Shown: positions 24,835 through 33,256, numbered from the stretch's first letter. The stretch: 64,000 nt of DNA from AWTP1-13 sp963832445 (GCA_963832445.1 CAWHUM010000012.1:124001-188000), one strand, 5' to 3'. The notes: generated by a model not told the origin, from the letters alone. Translations and numbers: made by a program.

Positions 24835-25549
24835 TCACGACTTCAGGATTGTTGACGATGTCGTCGGGCTTGCCGTCGGCGATCTTGCGGCCCGACACCA
24901 GCACGGCGATGCGCTGCGAGAAGCTCATCACCGCGCGCATGATGTGCTCGATCAGGATCACGGTGATGCCCTGGCCGTTGAGGCGCAGCAGCAGCTGGAT
25001 GATGTCCTCCACCTCTGAGTGCGACAACCCGGCCATGGATTCGTCGGCGATGAGAAGCTTCGGCTCGGCAGCCATGGCGCGGGCGAGCTCGAGCTTGCGC
25101 ATCTCGACCTGCGTCAGGTCGCGCGGCCAGCGCCTGGCGAGGTGCTGCAGGCCGACCATGGTCAACAGATTCATGCAGCGCTCGTCGATGGCGTGCGCGG
25201 AGCGGCCGGTGCCGGGGCGGCTGCTCACCGTGTAGAGGATCGGGATGCGCAGGTTGTCGACCAGGGAGAGGCTGGCGAACGGGCGCGGCAGCTGGAAGCT
25301 GCGCGCCAGCCCCAAGTGCGTGCGCTTGTGCGCCGGCGCCCCGTCGATGACCTTGCCGTCGAAGCGCACGCTGCCGGTCTCGTTGTGCAACGTGCCGCAG
25401 ATGCAGTTGACGAGCGTGCTCTTGCCCGAGCCGTTGGGGCCGATGAGGCCGAGCCGCTCACCCGGCGCCACGTCGAGGTCGATGCCGTCCAGCGCGATGA
25501 AGCCGCCGAAGCGCTTGGAGAGACCTTGGACCTGGAGCAGCGGGGTCAT
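24815..25549 (-). CDS. ABC transporter ATP-binding protein, LivG-like
   Basis: A 244-residue ATPase paired with the LivF-like one. Walker A is GPNGSGKST, the LivG-type segment THLGLARSFQLPRPFASLSLVDNL follows, Walker B is LLIADESMAGLS, and the switch His is in VILIEHIM. The ABC signature is degenerate, reading DLTQVEMRKLELARAM in place of LSxGQ. This is seen in other LivG proteins in the position equivalent to LPYGQQRRLE, but here the Gly is lost. The ATG at 25549 overlaps the permease stop by four bases. An oddity worth noting is DES for the usual DEP in Walker B. Confidence 0.9.
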   Translation of the reverse strand: MTPLLQVQGLSKRFGGFIALDGIDLDVAPGERLGLIGPNGSGKSTLVNCICGTLHNETGSVRFDGKVIDGAPAHKRTHLGLARSFQLPRPFASLSLVDNLRIPILYTVSSRPGTGRSAHAIDERCMNLLTMVGLQHLARRWPRDLTQVEMRKLELARAMAAEPKLLIADESMAGLSHSEVEDIIQLLLRLNGQGITVILIEHIMRAVMSFSQRIAVLVSGRKIADGKPDDIVNNPEVVSAYLGQ

Positions 25550-26955
25550 GCCGGCACCGGCGCAGTGCTTGAAAGATGGTGACTGTACAGCTGCCTCACA
25601 CCGCGGCTCTGCAGGAGCCAGATCGCAACCAGGGCGAGCACGACCATGACCGAGTGAAGGCCGAAGCCCTGTGCCGCGCGATCGAGCCAAATGTGGGTGG
25701 CCGCCAGCACGATGGCCCCGGCGAAGGCAAGTGTGGCGAGCCGCGGTGCCCAACTCTGCAGCTTCAGCAGGCCGTAGGCGGATGTCATATTGAGCGCCCC
25801 GACGGCGATACCGAAAATGCCCATCCAGGCGAGGCCCATGTTGGCCGTCTGGATGGCGGGCAGATTGAAGATGATGCCCAGAATGCCGACCAGGAAGCAG
25901 TAGCTGGCGAGGACGATGACGACGATCGATCGCGTGTTCAGGCGTGTCGGCGCGGCGGTGCGCAGGAACTCCTGCATCAGGCCGACGATGCCGACCGGCG
26001 CAGCGATCACGAATGTCACCAGCAGCACGCCGACGATCAGCAGGTTCACTACCGAGGAGATGGTGACGGTGGCGATCTGCTGCAGGGTGCCCAGCAGGAT
26101 CGCGCCGATCAGAGGACCGGCCCAGCTGGTGGTGCCGCCGATCATCGGCATGGCGATGGAGTTGACGGCGTAGGGCAGGCCGAAGGCGGCGGAAGGCTCG
26201 ACATAGCCGATGTAGTAGGGAAGCGGCGCACCCGCCATGCCCATCAGGCCGCCCGACACGGCGGTGGCGATCAGCTTGAGGCGCAGCGTCGGCACGCCGG
26301 AGGCCTCGGCGGCCAGCTCGTCGTCGCGGATGGTGGCGAAGCCGAAGCCCAGCCGCGAGCGCTCGATCAGGCGTGCGATCCACAGCGAGAACACGGACAG
26401 CAGCAGCATCAGCGCAAAGAGATATTCGATGTAGGTGAGCGAGAGGGGGCCGAGCGTGACCCGGTCCGGCCTGATGATGTAGGCGCCGCGCGAGCCGCCG
26501 ACGAAGTCCCAGTTGATGACGACGGTCTGCAGCACGACTGCCATCGCCAATGTAGCGATGGCGAAGAACACCCCGCGCAACCGCAGCGTGAGATACCCCA
26601 TGCCGAAGCCGACGATGCCGGAGACCACGCCGCCGAGCAGCACCAGCGTCGGCACCGACAGCGGCAGCAGGGCGCCAAGGAATTCGAACGGCGTGTCCGA
26701 AAGGTAGCGGCCGGGATTGGCACCCAGCTTGTGGAAGGCGACGGTGGTGTAGGCGCCCATGGCGAAGAACGCGGCCGTGCCGAAGTTCACATAGCCGCAG
26801 TAGCCGCCGAGGATGTTCCAGGCCGTGGCCAGCACAACGTACTGCAGCACCACGAAGCCGGCGAACAGCAGGTAATCGTTGCGCACAAACAGGGCCACCG
26901 TGAACACGGCAGCGGCCACCAACAGCGCCACGAGCAGGAAAACCCACGAACGCAT
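25546..26955 (-). CDS. ABC transporter permease, LivM-like, with C-terminal membrane extension
   Basis: A 469-residue permease. The first 325 residues are a normal LivM: AWNILGGYCGYVNFGTAAFFAMGAY, TLRLRGVFFAIATLAMA and the EAA-like loop around GFGFATIRDDELAAEASGV. About 140 more residues follow, with four further hydrophobic segments (starting SIVVIVLASYCFLVGILG, LAWMGIFGIAVGALNM, LATLAFAGAIVLAATHI and SVMVVLALVAIWLL). LivM proteins usually end near 330 residues, so this is an added membrane domain I do not recognise. It lies four bases after livH and overlaps livG. Confidence 0.9.
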   Translation of the reverse strand: MRSWVFLLVALLVAAAVFTVALFVRNDYLLFAGFVVLQYVVLATAWNILGGYCGYVNFGTAAFFAMGAYTTVAFHKLGANPGRYLSDTPFEFLGALLPLSVPTLVLLGGVVSGIVGFGMGYLTLRLRGVFFAIATLAMAVVLQTVVINWDFVGGSRGAYIIRPDRVTLGPLSLTYIEYLFALMLLLSVFSLWIARLIERSRLGFGFATIRDDELAAEASGVPTLRLKLIATAVSGGLMGMAGAPLPYYIGYVEPSAAFGLPYAVNSIAMPMIGGTTSWAGPLIGAILLGTLQQIATVTISSVVNLLIVGVLLVTFVIAAPVGIVGLMQEFLRTAAPTRLNTRSIVVIVLASYCFLVGILGIIFNLPAIQTANMGLAWMGIFGIAVGALNMTSAYGLLKLQSWAPRLATLAFAGAIVLAATHIWLDRAAQGFGLHSVMVVLALVAIWLLQSRGVRQLYSHHLSSTAPVPA

Positions 26956-26958
26956 CCG

Positions 26959-27834
26959 CTAGCGCCCCAACAGGCCAGCCGGCCGGACAGCCAGCGTTAT
27001 CAGAAGGAAGCCAAAGGCGACGGCGGGCGCCCACGAGGGTCCGTAGAAGGTGGAGGTGAAGCTCTCGATGATGCCGAGCAGCATTGCCGCGATCACCGTG
27101 CCGGGCAGGCTGCCCATGCCGCCCAGGACGCAAATGGCGAAGATGCGGCCGATATACTCGCGCCCGACCGAGGGCTCCACCGGCTGGATGATGATCAGGA
27201 AAGCACCGGCCAGCGCAGCGGTGGCGATCGAGATGCCGAAGGCGATGCGCTTGATGCGGATCGGATCGACCGACAGCAGCCTGAGCGCCTGCTGATCCTG
27301 CGCCACCGCCATGATGGCGCGGCCGATGAAGGTGCGCGACAGGAACTGCTGCAAAGCGACGACCAGCAGAACGGAGACGACGCACGGCACCAGCATGCGC
27401 AAAGGAAAGTCCACGAACCCGATGCGCCAGGTGGGGCCGATATAGCCGGCGTGCACGTAGCGGTAGTCGACGCCGAACACCAGGATCAGCACCACCTCGG
27501 TGATGAACAGCAGCCCGAAGAAGAAGGCGAGGCCGCGCAGCGCTTCTTCGCCGCGCTTCTCGAACGAGAGATAGAACACCTGGTAGATGGCTTGCCCAAG
27601 TACATAGAAAGCCGGCAGCGCCAGAATGGCGGTGAGGATCGGGTCGAGCCCGAAGGTGGCGTTGACGATGTAGGCGATGTAGGAGCCGACGATGATGAAG
27701 GCGGGATGCGCAATGTTGACCACATCGAGCATGCCGAAGGAGATGGAGATGCCGACTGTCACCGCGGCGTAGAAGCCGCCGAGCAGCAGGCCGGCGACGA
27801 TGGCATTGAGCAGCAGATCCATTGGGATGCTCAT
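26959..27834 (-). CDS. ABC transporter permease, LivH-like
   Basis: A 291-residue LivH-type permease. LLLGGFYAAVTVGISISFGMLDVVNIAHPAF is the family opening, and the C-terminal loop IRIKRIAFGISIATAALAGAF plus GGMGSLPGTVIAAMLLGIIES are characteristic. I chose the ATG at 27834 (MSIPMDLLLNAI); a GTG at 27849 is possible. It is the first gene of the four-gene importer operon. The roughly 220 bases upstream, to the divergent FAD monooxygenase, must carry its promoter, but I see no clear box or dyad there. Confidence 0.9.
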   Translation of the reverse strand: MSIPMDLLLNAIVAGLLLGGFYAAVTVGISISFGMLDVVNIAHPAFIIVGSYIAYIVNATFGLDPILTAILALPAFYVLGQAIYQVFYLSFEKRGEEALRGLAFFFGLLFITEVVLILVFGVDYRYVHAGYIGPTWRIGFVDFPLRMLVPCVVSVLLVVALQQFLSRTFIGRAIMAVAQDQQALRLLSVDPIRIKRIAFGISIATAALAGAFLIIIQPVEPSVGREYIGRIFAICVLGGMGSLPGTVIAAMLLGIIESFTSTFYGPSWAPAVAFGFLLITLAVRPAGLLGR

Positions 27835-28061
27835 GGGCTGGAGCACCACCCATGCTCAGCCCCCGGCATATAGAGAATCGCTGCCCGCCTGGGCGCATTC
27901 TCGTCCATCGCTCTGGCGGACACGACGCTTCCTCCCATTGATGCGGCTTTTTCAGCGCGCTTGTATGCTATGAGCCCAGTCATTGTGCAGCAACGTCGGC
28001 GGCTTGGCTATCCCGCCCGGACGCCAGTGTGCTCAATCACCACACTCGGCAGCGAGAGATG

Positions 28062-29312
28062 ATGGGCGACACACCCAAGGCGATCATTGTCGGCGGCTCG
28101 ATCAGTGGGCTGTTCGCGGCCCTCTATCTGCGCCGCCGCGGGTGGAAGATCAACGTCTACGAGCGCTCGCCGGTCGCCCTGACCGGGCGCGGCGCCGGCA
28201 TCATGACGCATCCCGAGATGCGGGTAGCGCTGACCGACCTCGGGCTCGACACCGGGCGGGACTTCGGCGTGCCCGTCGAGGGCCGCCTGGTGCTCAATGT
28301 CGAGGGCCAAGTGATCGGACGCTACGACCGGGTGCAAGTTGCGACCTCCTGGAACAGGCTGTTCGAGATGCTGAGTGGCGCACTCGGGTCCGATGCTTAT
28401 CATTTGGGCAAGGATTTCCTGCGCCTGTCGCTGGAGGGCGGTGGGGTCGTGGCCCACTTCGCGGACGGCACATCGGCTGTGGGCGACGTACTGGTGGGCG
28501 CTGACGGTTTCCGCTCGGCCGTGCGGACGCAGCTGTTGCCGGAAGCGCAGCCTCTTTATGCCGGATACGTCGCCTGGCGCGGGCTGATCGGCGAGGACGC
28601 GGCGCTGACGGCGGTCGGCCAGGCGATCTTCGACCGCCTGAGCTTCGCGCTGCCGCCCGGCGAGCAGTTCCTAGGGTATCCGGTGGCAGGCCCGGGCAAC
28701 GACCTGCGCCCCGGGCACAGGAGCTGGAACATCGTGTGGTACCGCCCGGCCGACGAGGCAAGGCAGATGCCGCGGCTGCTTACGGACGAGCGCGGGACGC
28801 GGCACGAGCTGTCGATCCCGCCGCCGCTGGTCGCCCGACGGGTGGTGCGGGAAATGCGCGCGGCCGCCGACCGCCTGCTGCCACCGCAGTTCCGCACCGT
28901 CATGCGCATGATGGGGCGGCCGTTCCTGCAGCCGATCTACGACTTCGAGAGCGCAAGAATGGCGGTTGGCCGCGTGGCGCTGGTCGGCGACGCGGCCTTC
29001 GTGGTCCGCCCGCATGTCGGCGGCGGGGTGGTGAAGGGGCTGCAGGATGCCAAGGCGCTTGCGGATGCGCTCGCCGGGCATGCGGATGTGGAGGCGAGCC
29101 TAAGGGCCTATGAGGCTTCGCGAATTGCGGTGGGACGGCAGTTCGTCGCCCAGGCCAGACGGTTGGGATCGTATCTCAAGTACGAGTTCGCGAGCGAGGA
29201 GGAGCGGGCGCGCGCCGCGTTTCACGCTGAACCGGCGCAGGTGATGGCGGAAACCGCGGTGCTGGATTTCCTGGGGGCATCGGTGTCAGACCCTCCGCGT
29301 CTGACACCATAG
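28062..29312 (+). CDS. FAD-dependent aromatic monooxygenase (2,6-dihydroxypyridine 3-monooxygenase-like)
   Basis: A 416-residue group A flavoprotein hydroxylase. The dinucleotide fold begins AIIVGGSISGLFAALYLRRRGW, with the GGSISG variant instead of GxGxxG. Next come VLVGADGFRSAVR (the DG motif) and VALVGDAAFVVRPHVGGGVVKGLQDA, the GD motif. GRGAGIMTHPEM near residue 45-60 resembles the 2,6-dihydroxypyridine hydroxylases of nicotine breakdown, so an N-heterocycle or phenol substrate is plausible but not proven. The last dozen codons (GASVSDPPRLTP) lie inside a palindromic repeat, so the repeat has reset the stop. Confidence 0.85.
   Translation: MGDTPKAIIVGGSISGLFAALYLRRRGWKINVYERSPVALTGRGAGIMTHPEMRVALTDLGLDTGRDFGVPVEGRLVLNVEGQVIGRYDRVQVATSWNRLFEMLSGALGSDAYHLGKDFLRLSLEGGGVVAHFADGTSAVGDVLVGADGFRSAVRTQLLPEAQPLYAGYVAWRGLIGEDAALTAVGQAIFDRLSFALPPGEQFLGYPVAGPGNDLRPGHRSWNIVWYRPADEARQMPRLLTDERGTRHELSIPPPLVARRVVREMRAAADRLLPPQFRTVMRMMGRPFLQPIYDFESARMAVGRVALVGDAAFVVRPHVGGGVVKGLQDAKALADALAGHADVEASLRAYEASRIAVGRQFVAQARRLGSYLKYEFASEEERARAAFHAEPAQVMAETAVLDFLGASVSDPPRLTP
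29282..29308. repeat. Palindromic repeat, GGTGTCAGACCC family (copy 2)
   Basis: GGTGTCAGACCC, then 5 bases, then GTCTGACACC. It lies inside the last codons of the FAD monooxygenase gene and ends two bases before that stop. Confidence 0.75.
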
Positions 29313-29365
29313 CAATCCCATTTCACGTGGGGCGCGGCGCAAGGCTGCTGGACTGTTGGCGGAAT

Positions 29366-29392
29366 GGTGTCAGACCCGGAGGGTCTGACACC
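29366..29392. repeat. Palindromic repeat, GGTGTCAGACCC family (copy 3)
   Basis: GGTGTCAGACCC at 29366-29377 and GGGTCTGACACC at 29381-29392 form perfect 12-base arms around GGA. It ends four bases before the stop of the convergent cupin gene, so it may terminate both genes. Confidence 0.8.
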
Positions 29393-29396
29393 GCGA

Positions 29397-29867
29397 TCAC
29401 GCCACCTTGAGCCGCACGCCGTCCGGCACGGGTAGCGGCGCATTCGCGCTCTGCAGATACTCCACTGTGGTGAACAGCAGGTCGGTGTCGCCGATGTTCT
29501 CCACGCTGTGCACCATGTATTCGCCGGGTCCGTAGTGGAGGTGGCGGGTGTCGCCGGGGAAGTGCACGGTTTCGGTGATGCTGCCGTCCTCGAAGTAGCC
29601 GCGCGCCTTGCCGTGGCTGTGGCAGGTCCAGAAATAGTCGAGCACATGGCGGTGGAAGGTGCAGCGCTTGCCCGCCGGGATCATCAGGTGCCACACGCGC
29701 ACCTTGTCGGTTTCCGAGACGAGCACGCTGCCGACGATCGGATTGAAGCGGTTGTCCTCCAGCTCCTGCTGCAACTCGATCGGCCAATGCGCGCGGGGGT
29801 TGGCCGCGACCGGCGTCGCTTCGGCGGGCTTGGCGGTTTGTACGGAGGCCATCTGCGCAGAGGTCAT
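29397..29867 (-). CDS. Cupin domain protein
   Basis: A 156-residue single-domain cupin. After an Ala/Thr-rich N-terminus the barrel runs through VRVWHLMIPAGKRCTFHRHVLDYFWTCHSHGKARGYFEDG, with His residues at the first cupin motif (TFHRH) and an acidic partner. The second motif region is HLHYGPGEYMVHSVENIGDTDLLFTTVEY. It probably binds a divalent metal; its role could be dioxygenase, isomerase or sensor of a small acid. GGGGAGA lies just before the ATG at 29867. It is divergent from the cyclase-LLM pair. Confidence 0.75.
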   Translation of the reverse strand: MTSAQMASVQTAKPAEATPVAANPRAHWPIELQQELEDNRFNPIVGSVLVSETDKVRVWHLMIPAGKRCTFHRHVLDYFWTCHSHGKARGYFEDGSITETVHFPGDTRHLHYGPGEYMVHSVENIGDTDLLFTTVEYLQSANAPLPVPDGVRLKVA

Positions 29868-30031
29868 GGGGCATCTCCCCGGTTGATGATGTCGATCAGG
29901 CGCGGTGATAATACGCGCGATCAATTCTTGTCATGGAACTCCAATTCGCGGTCGCTGGCAATCGCGGCTTGGCGCAGGCAAGATAGGATGAAAGCGCGGG
30001 CCAGCGCGCCAGACAAGAAAGGGCGGAGACG

Positions 30032-31003
30032 ATGCCTACGAAGAGCCCCAAGAGCGGGAGCATCAAGGTTTCCAAGCAGGCGGTCGACGAGGCGTTCAAG
30101 GTGCTCTCCAACTGGGGACGCTGGGGCAAGGACGACCAGATCGGCACGCTCAATCAGGTGACGCCGGCTGACCTGGTCGCCGCAGCCAAGCTGATCAAGC
30201 GCGGCAAGTCTTTCGCGCTCGGCATTCCGCTGGGCGCCAGCGGGCCGCAGCGGGGCCTGTTCGGCAAGCGCTGGAACCCGATCCACACCATGCTGGCGAC
30301 CGGTACCGACGCGCTGGCCGGACGGCAAGAGCGCCTGCTCTATGCGGACGATGCGCTCAACATGCCGATCCAGTCGGCCACGCACTGGGATTCGCTGGGG
30401 CACATCTTCTATCACGACAAGATGTACAACGGGCATCACGCCTCGGCGGTGGACTCCAACGGGCTCTCCAAGCTCGGCATCGAGCACGCCAAGGACAAGC
30501 TGGTGGGCCGCGGCGTGCTGCTCGACATCGCCCGCTGGAAAGGCGTCGACACCTTGGCCGATGGCTACGGCATCTCCAACGACGAGCTGGATGCCTGCGC
30601 CGCGGCGCAAAGGATCGAGATCCGCAAAGGCGATTTCGTCATCATCCGTACCGGCCAAATGGAGGCCTGCAACAAGCGCGGCGAGTGGGGCGGCTACGCC
30701 GGCGGCGATGCGCCGGGGCTCAAGTTCGAGAGCTGCTACTGGCTGCACGAGAAGGAGGTGGCGGGCGTGTGCTCCGACACCTGGGGCGTGGAGGTGCGGC
30801 CCAACGAGACCACCGACGTCAACCAGCCCTGGCACTGGGTGGTGATCCCGGCCATGGGCCTCTACATGGGCGAGATCTTCAATCTGAAGGAGCTGGCTGA
30901 GGACTGCGCGGCCGACAAAGTCTACGAGTTCTTCTTCTGCGGCGCACCGCTCGTCATCCCCGGCGCCACCGGCTCGCCCATCAATCCGCAGGCCATCAAG
31001 TAA
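30032..31003 (+). CDS. Cyclase family protein (metal-dependent hydrolase, kynurenine formamidase-like fold)
   Basis: A 323-residue member of the cyclase family (PF04199-type), metal hydrolases that include kynurenine formamidase and isatin hydrolase. The metal motif HWDSLGH gives His118, Asp120 and His124, and GHHAS follows. LLDIARWKG and FVIIRTGQM are typical later segments. Family members hydrolyse cyclic amides, lactones or N-formyl groups. It ends 15 bases before the LLM gene on the same strand, so the two form an operon. Confidence 0.88.
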   Translation: MPTKSPKSGSIKVSKQAVDEAFKVLSNWGRWGKDDQIGTLNQVTPADLVAAAKLIKRGKSFALGIPLGASGPQRGLFGKRWNPIHTMLATGTDALAGRQERLLYADDALNMPIQSATHWDSLGHIFYHDKMYNGHHASAVDSNGLSKLGIEHAKDKLVGRGVLLDIARWKGVDTLADGYGISNDELDACAAAQRIEIRKGDFVIIRTGQMEACNKRGEWGGYAGGDAPGLKFESCYWLHEKEVAGVCSDTWGVEVRPNETTDVNQPWHWVVIPAMGLYMGEIFNLKELAEDCAADKVYEFFFCGAPLVIPGATGSPINPQAIK

Positions 31004-31018
31004 AGAGGCGCGCGCCCC

Positions 31019-32107
31019 ATGAAGCTCGGCTTTTTCACCATGCCGATCCATCCGCTCGGCAAGGACTGGCGCCAGTCGCTGCGGGAGGACCGGGAGGCGT
31101 TCATCCTCGCCGACGAGCTGGGGTTCGTGGAGGGCTACGTCGGCGAGCACGTCACGGACGCGGCCGAGAACATCACCTCGTGCGCCATGTTCATCGCCAC
31201 ACTGGTCGACGCCACCAAGCGCATCAGGCTCGGCACCGGCACCATCAACATGCCGAACAACCATCCGGCCGCAGTCGCCGCCAACATCGCTATGCTGGAC
31301 CACCTGTTGGACGGGCGGTTCAACTTCGGCATCTCGCCGGGGGGGCTGCTGTCGGACGCGGAGGTGTTCGGCAACCTCAACGCCAACCGCAACGAGATGT
31401 TCGTGGAGGCGATCAACCAGGTGCTGGCGATCTGGGCCGGCGAGGCGCCCTATAACATCGAGGGCAAGTACTGGAAGGTCACCACCAAGCGCACCCTGAT
31501 GGCCGACATCGGCCAGGGCATCCTGGCCAAGCCCCTGCAGAAGCCGCATCCGCCCATCGTGGTGACGGTGGTGGCGCCGTTCTCCAAGGGCGTGACGGAG
31601 GCCGCCTCACGCGGCTGGGAGCCGATCTCGGCCAACTTCCTGATGCCAGTGTGGGTCAAGAGCCACTGGCCCAAATATGTGGAGGGCTGCGAGAAGGGCG
31701 GCCGGCCGGCGGACCCCGCCAACTGGCGCGTCGCGCGCTCGATCTTCGTTGCCGACGACGAGAAGACGGCGCGCGCCTACGTGACGGCACCCAACAGCCC
31801 CTACCGGCTCTACTACAACAACCTGCTGACCAAGCTGAAGGTGGCGGGGCGCGCGGAGGCCTTCAAGGAGAAGCGCGAGACGCCCGACGATGCCGTGACC
31901 GTGGAAGGCGTGATGGACAAGCTGGTGATCTGGGGCACGCCGGCGCAGGTCGCCGACAAGCTGCTGGCCTTCCGAGAAGAGGTTGGCGACTTCGGCACCT
32001 TGCTTTATGCCGGCAAGGACTGGCTCGACCGCGACCTCGGCCGCCGCTCCATGGTGCTTCTGGCGGAGAAGGTGCTGCCGGCGATCAACAAGGCGATTGG
32101 CGCGTAG
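31019..32107 (+). CDS. LLM class flavin-dependent oxidoreductase
   Basis: A 362-residue luciferase-like TIM-barrel flavoprotein. It begins KLGFFTMPIHPLG, then DRFNFGISPGG-like GRFNFGISPGGL, and VRYVGEH-like EGYVGEHVTD; the C-terminal segment VIWGTPAQVADKLLAF is the usual end of the group. Members use FMNH2 (or F420 in some lineages) to oxygenate substrates and need a partner reductase; an HpaC-like flavin reductase lies at 51.8 kb but is far away. It resembles the limonene monooxygenase/alkanal branch. Its stop codon lies in the start of a large inverted repeat. Confidence 0.88.
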   Translation: MKLGFFTMPIHPLGKDWRQSLREDREAFILADELGFVEGYVGEHVTDAAENITSCAMFIATLVDATKRIRLGTGTINMPNNHPAAVAANIAMLDHLLDGRFNFGISPGGLLSDAEVFGNLNANRNEMFVEAINQVLAIWAGEAPYNIEGKYWKVTTKRTLMADIGQGILAKPLQKPHPPIVVTVVAPFSKGVTEAASRGWEPISANFLMPVWVKSHWPKYVEGCEKGGRPADPANWRVARSIFVADDEKTARAYVTAPNSPYRLYYNNLLTKLKVAGRAEAFKEKRETPDDAVTVEGVMDKLVIWGTPAQVADKLLAFREEVGDFGTLLYAGKDWLDRDLGRRSMVLLAEKVLPAINKAIGA

Positions 32108-32193
32108 GTTGGGTTAGGCCGAAGGCCGTAACCCAACAATCCCTGACACACCCAATGTTGGGTTACGCACTTCGTGCTAACCCAACCTACGCG
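32101..32193. terminator. Large inverted repeat between convergent genes
   Basis: CGCGTAGGTTGGGTTAG at 32101-32117 is matched exactly by its reverse complement at 32177-32193: 17-base perfect arms. Inside, GGCCGAAGGCC and a second pair (GTTGGGTTA/TAACCCAAC) make a cruciform-like array. The LLM stop codon (TAG) is part of the left arm. It lies between convergent genes and should terminate transcription. Confidence 0.7.
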
Positions 32194-32223
32194 CTGTCGT
32201 CTTGCTCCGGAGTGTGCAGATGG

Positions 32224-32253
32224 CTGGATCCCGGGGACAAGCCCGGGATGACA
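32224..32253. repeat. Palindromic repeat abutting the HIBADH-type gene stop
   Basis: CTGGATCCCGGGG...AAGCCCGGGATGACA: ATCCCGGG and CCCGGGAT pair around GACAAG. It ends one base before the stop codon of the following minus-strand gene. A second copy lies at 33225-33255. Confidence 0.65.
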
Positions 32254-33132
32254 TCAGCGATCCAGCCCCGCCATCTGGGCGTAGACCTCGCAGATCGCGG
32301 CGACGTCATCCGCCCCGTGGCCCATGGCCAGCGCCGCCGTCGTCATCGACGCGGCGAGGTCGAACACCGGCGTGGGGCAGCGCAGGCCCGCGGCGAAGTC
32401 GCTGATCACCGCAATGTCCTTCTCGAACATCGTCCCGCGCGCGGTGGCGGGCAGATAGGTGCGCGCCGCCATCATCGGCGCGCGCAGCTCGAACACGCGC
32501 GAGGTGCCGGCGCCGGAGGAGATCACCTCCACCGTCTGGCGCGGATCGAGGCCGGCCTTCATGGCGAGAACCATGGCTTCCGCGCTAGCCGCGTTGTGGA
32601 TGGCAACGAGGTGGTTGGCGACGAACTTCATCTTGCTGCCGTTGCCGTAGGCGCCAAGGTCGTAGACCTTGCGCGCGAAGCCCATGAAGGCGGGCTGCAA
32701 CCGCGCAATTGCGGCGCTGTCGCCGCTGGCGAGGACGACGAGGTCCTTCACTGCGGCCTGCGCGCCGGTGCCGGACATGGGGCAGTCGAGCACCGTGTGG
32801 CCGGCCTTCTCCAAGGTCGCCCTGAAGGCCAGCTTGTCGTCGAGGGACAGCGTGCTGGCTTCGACCACCGTTAGGTTCTTGGCGTTGGCGCGGGCGATGA
32901 CCTCGGCGGTGTCGAGCACGGCACGCGGCTTCGGCAGGCTGGTGATGATGTCGGATGCCGCTTCGGCGACGGCCTCGGCGCTGTGGGCGATCTCGGCGCC
33001 GGCGGCCTTGGCCTCGGCATTGCGCGCGGCGTCGATGTCGTAGCCGATCACCTTCCAGCCGGCGGCTGCCAGGTGACGCGCGAACGCGCCGCCCATGATG
33101 CCGAGGCCGATGATGCCGATGCGTTCTTCCAT
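32254..33132 (-). CDS. NAD(P)-dependent oxidoreductase, 3-hydroxyisobutyrate dehydrogenase family (second copy)
   Basis: A 292-residue beta-hydroxyacid dehydrogenase with GLGIMGGAFARHL for the cofactor, LDCPMSGTGAQA for substrate contact and the catalytic Lys in GNGSKMKFVANHL. It differs in the substrate motif (SGTGAQA against GGTVGPAR) from the copy at 12.7 kb and so is a paralogue with another substrate, not a duplicate. The gene sits between two copies of one palindromic repeat in the same orientation. Confidence 0.88.
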   Translation of the reverse strand: MEERIGIIGLGIMGGAFARHLAAAGWKVIGYDIDAARNAEAKAAGAEIAHSAEAVAEAASDIITSLPKPRAVLDTAEVIARANAKNLTVVEASTLSLDDKLAFRATLEKAGHTVLDCPMSGTGAQAAVKDLVVLASGDSAAIARLQPAFMGFARKVYDLGAYGNGSKMKFVANHLVAIHNAASAEAMVLAMKAGLDPRQTVEVISSGAGTSRVFELRAPMMAARTYLPATARGTMFEKDIAVISDFAAGLRCPTPVFDLAASMTTAALAMGHGADDVAAICEVYAQMAGLDR

Positions 33133-33173
33133 GATGGTCTGTCTCCCTGAGGATCCAATAACCGGCGGTCATC

Positions 33174-33255
33174 CCGGTGCTTGCACCGGATCAGCTGTCT
33201 GACTGGCTCCGGCGCTGTTGACGGCTGGATGCCGGGAACAAGTCCCGGCATGACA
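33174..33255. repeat. Palindrome and second copy of the CCGGG repeat
   Basis: CCGGTGC-TT-GCACCGG at 33174-33189 is a perfect dyad. CTGGATGCCGGGAACAAG then TCCCGGCATGACA at 33225-33255 is a second copy of the repeat at 32224-32253, in the same orientation, and ends two bases before the repaired stop of the deacetylase gene. Confidence 0.6.
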
Positions 33256-33256
33256 A

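Noticed and set aside
25576..27873. Open frame of about 765 codons on the plus strand opposite the livHM genes
   Set aside because: Antisense of two permeases; strongly Asp/His/Gln-rich, with no motif.
12698..33132. The two 3-hydroxyisobutyrate-dehydrogenase-type genes as a recent duplication
   Set aside because: Their substrate motifs and most other residues differ; they are distant paralogues.
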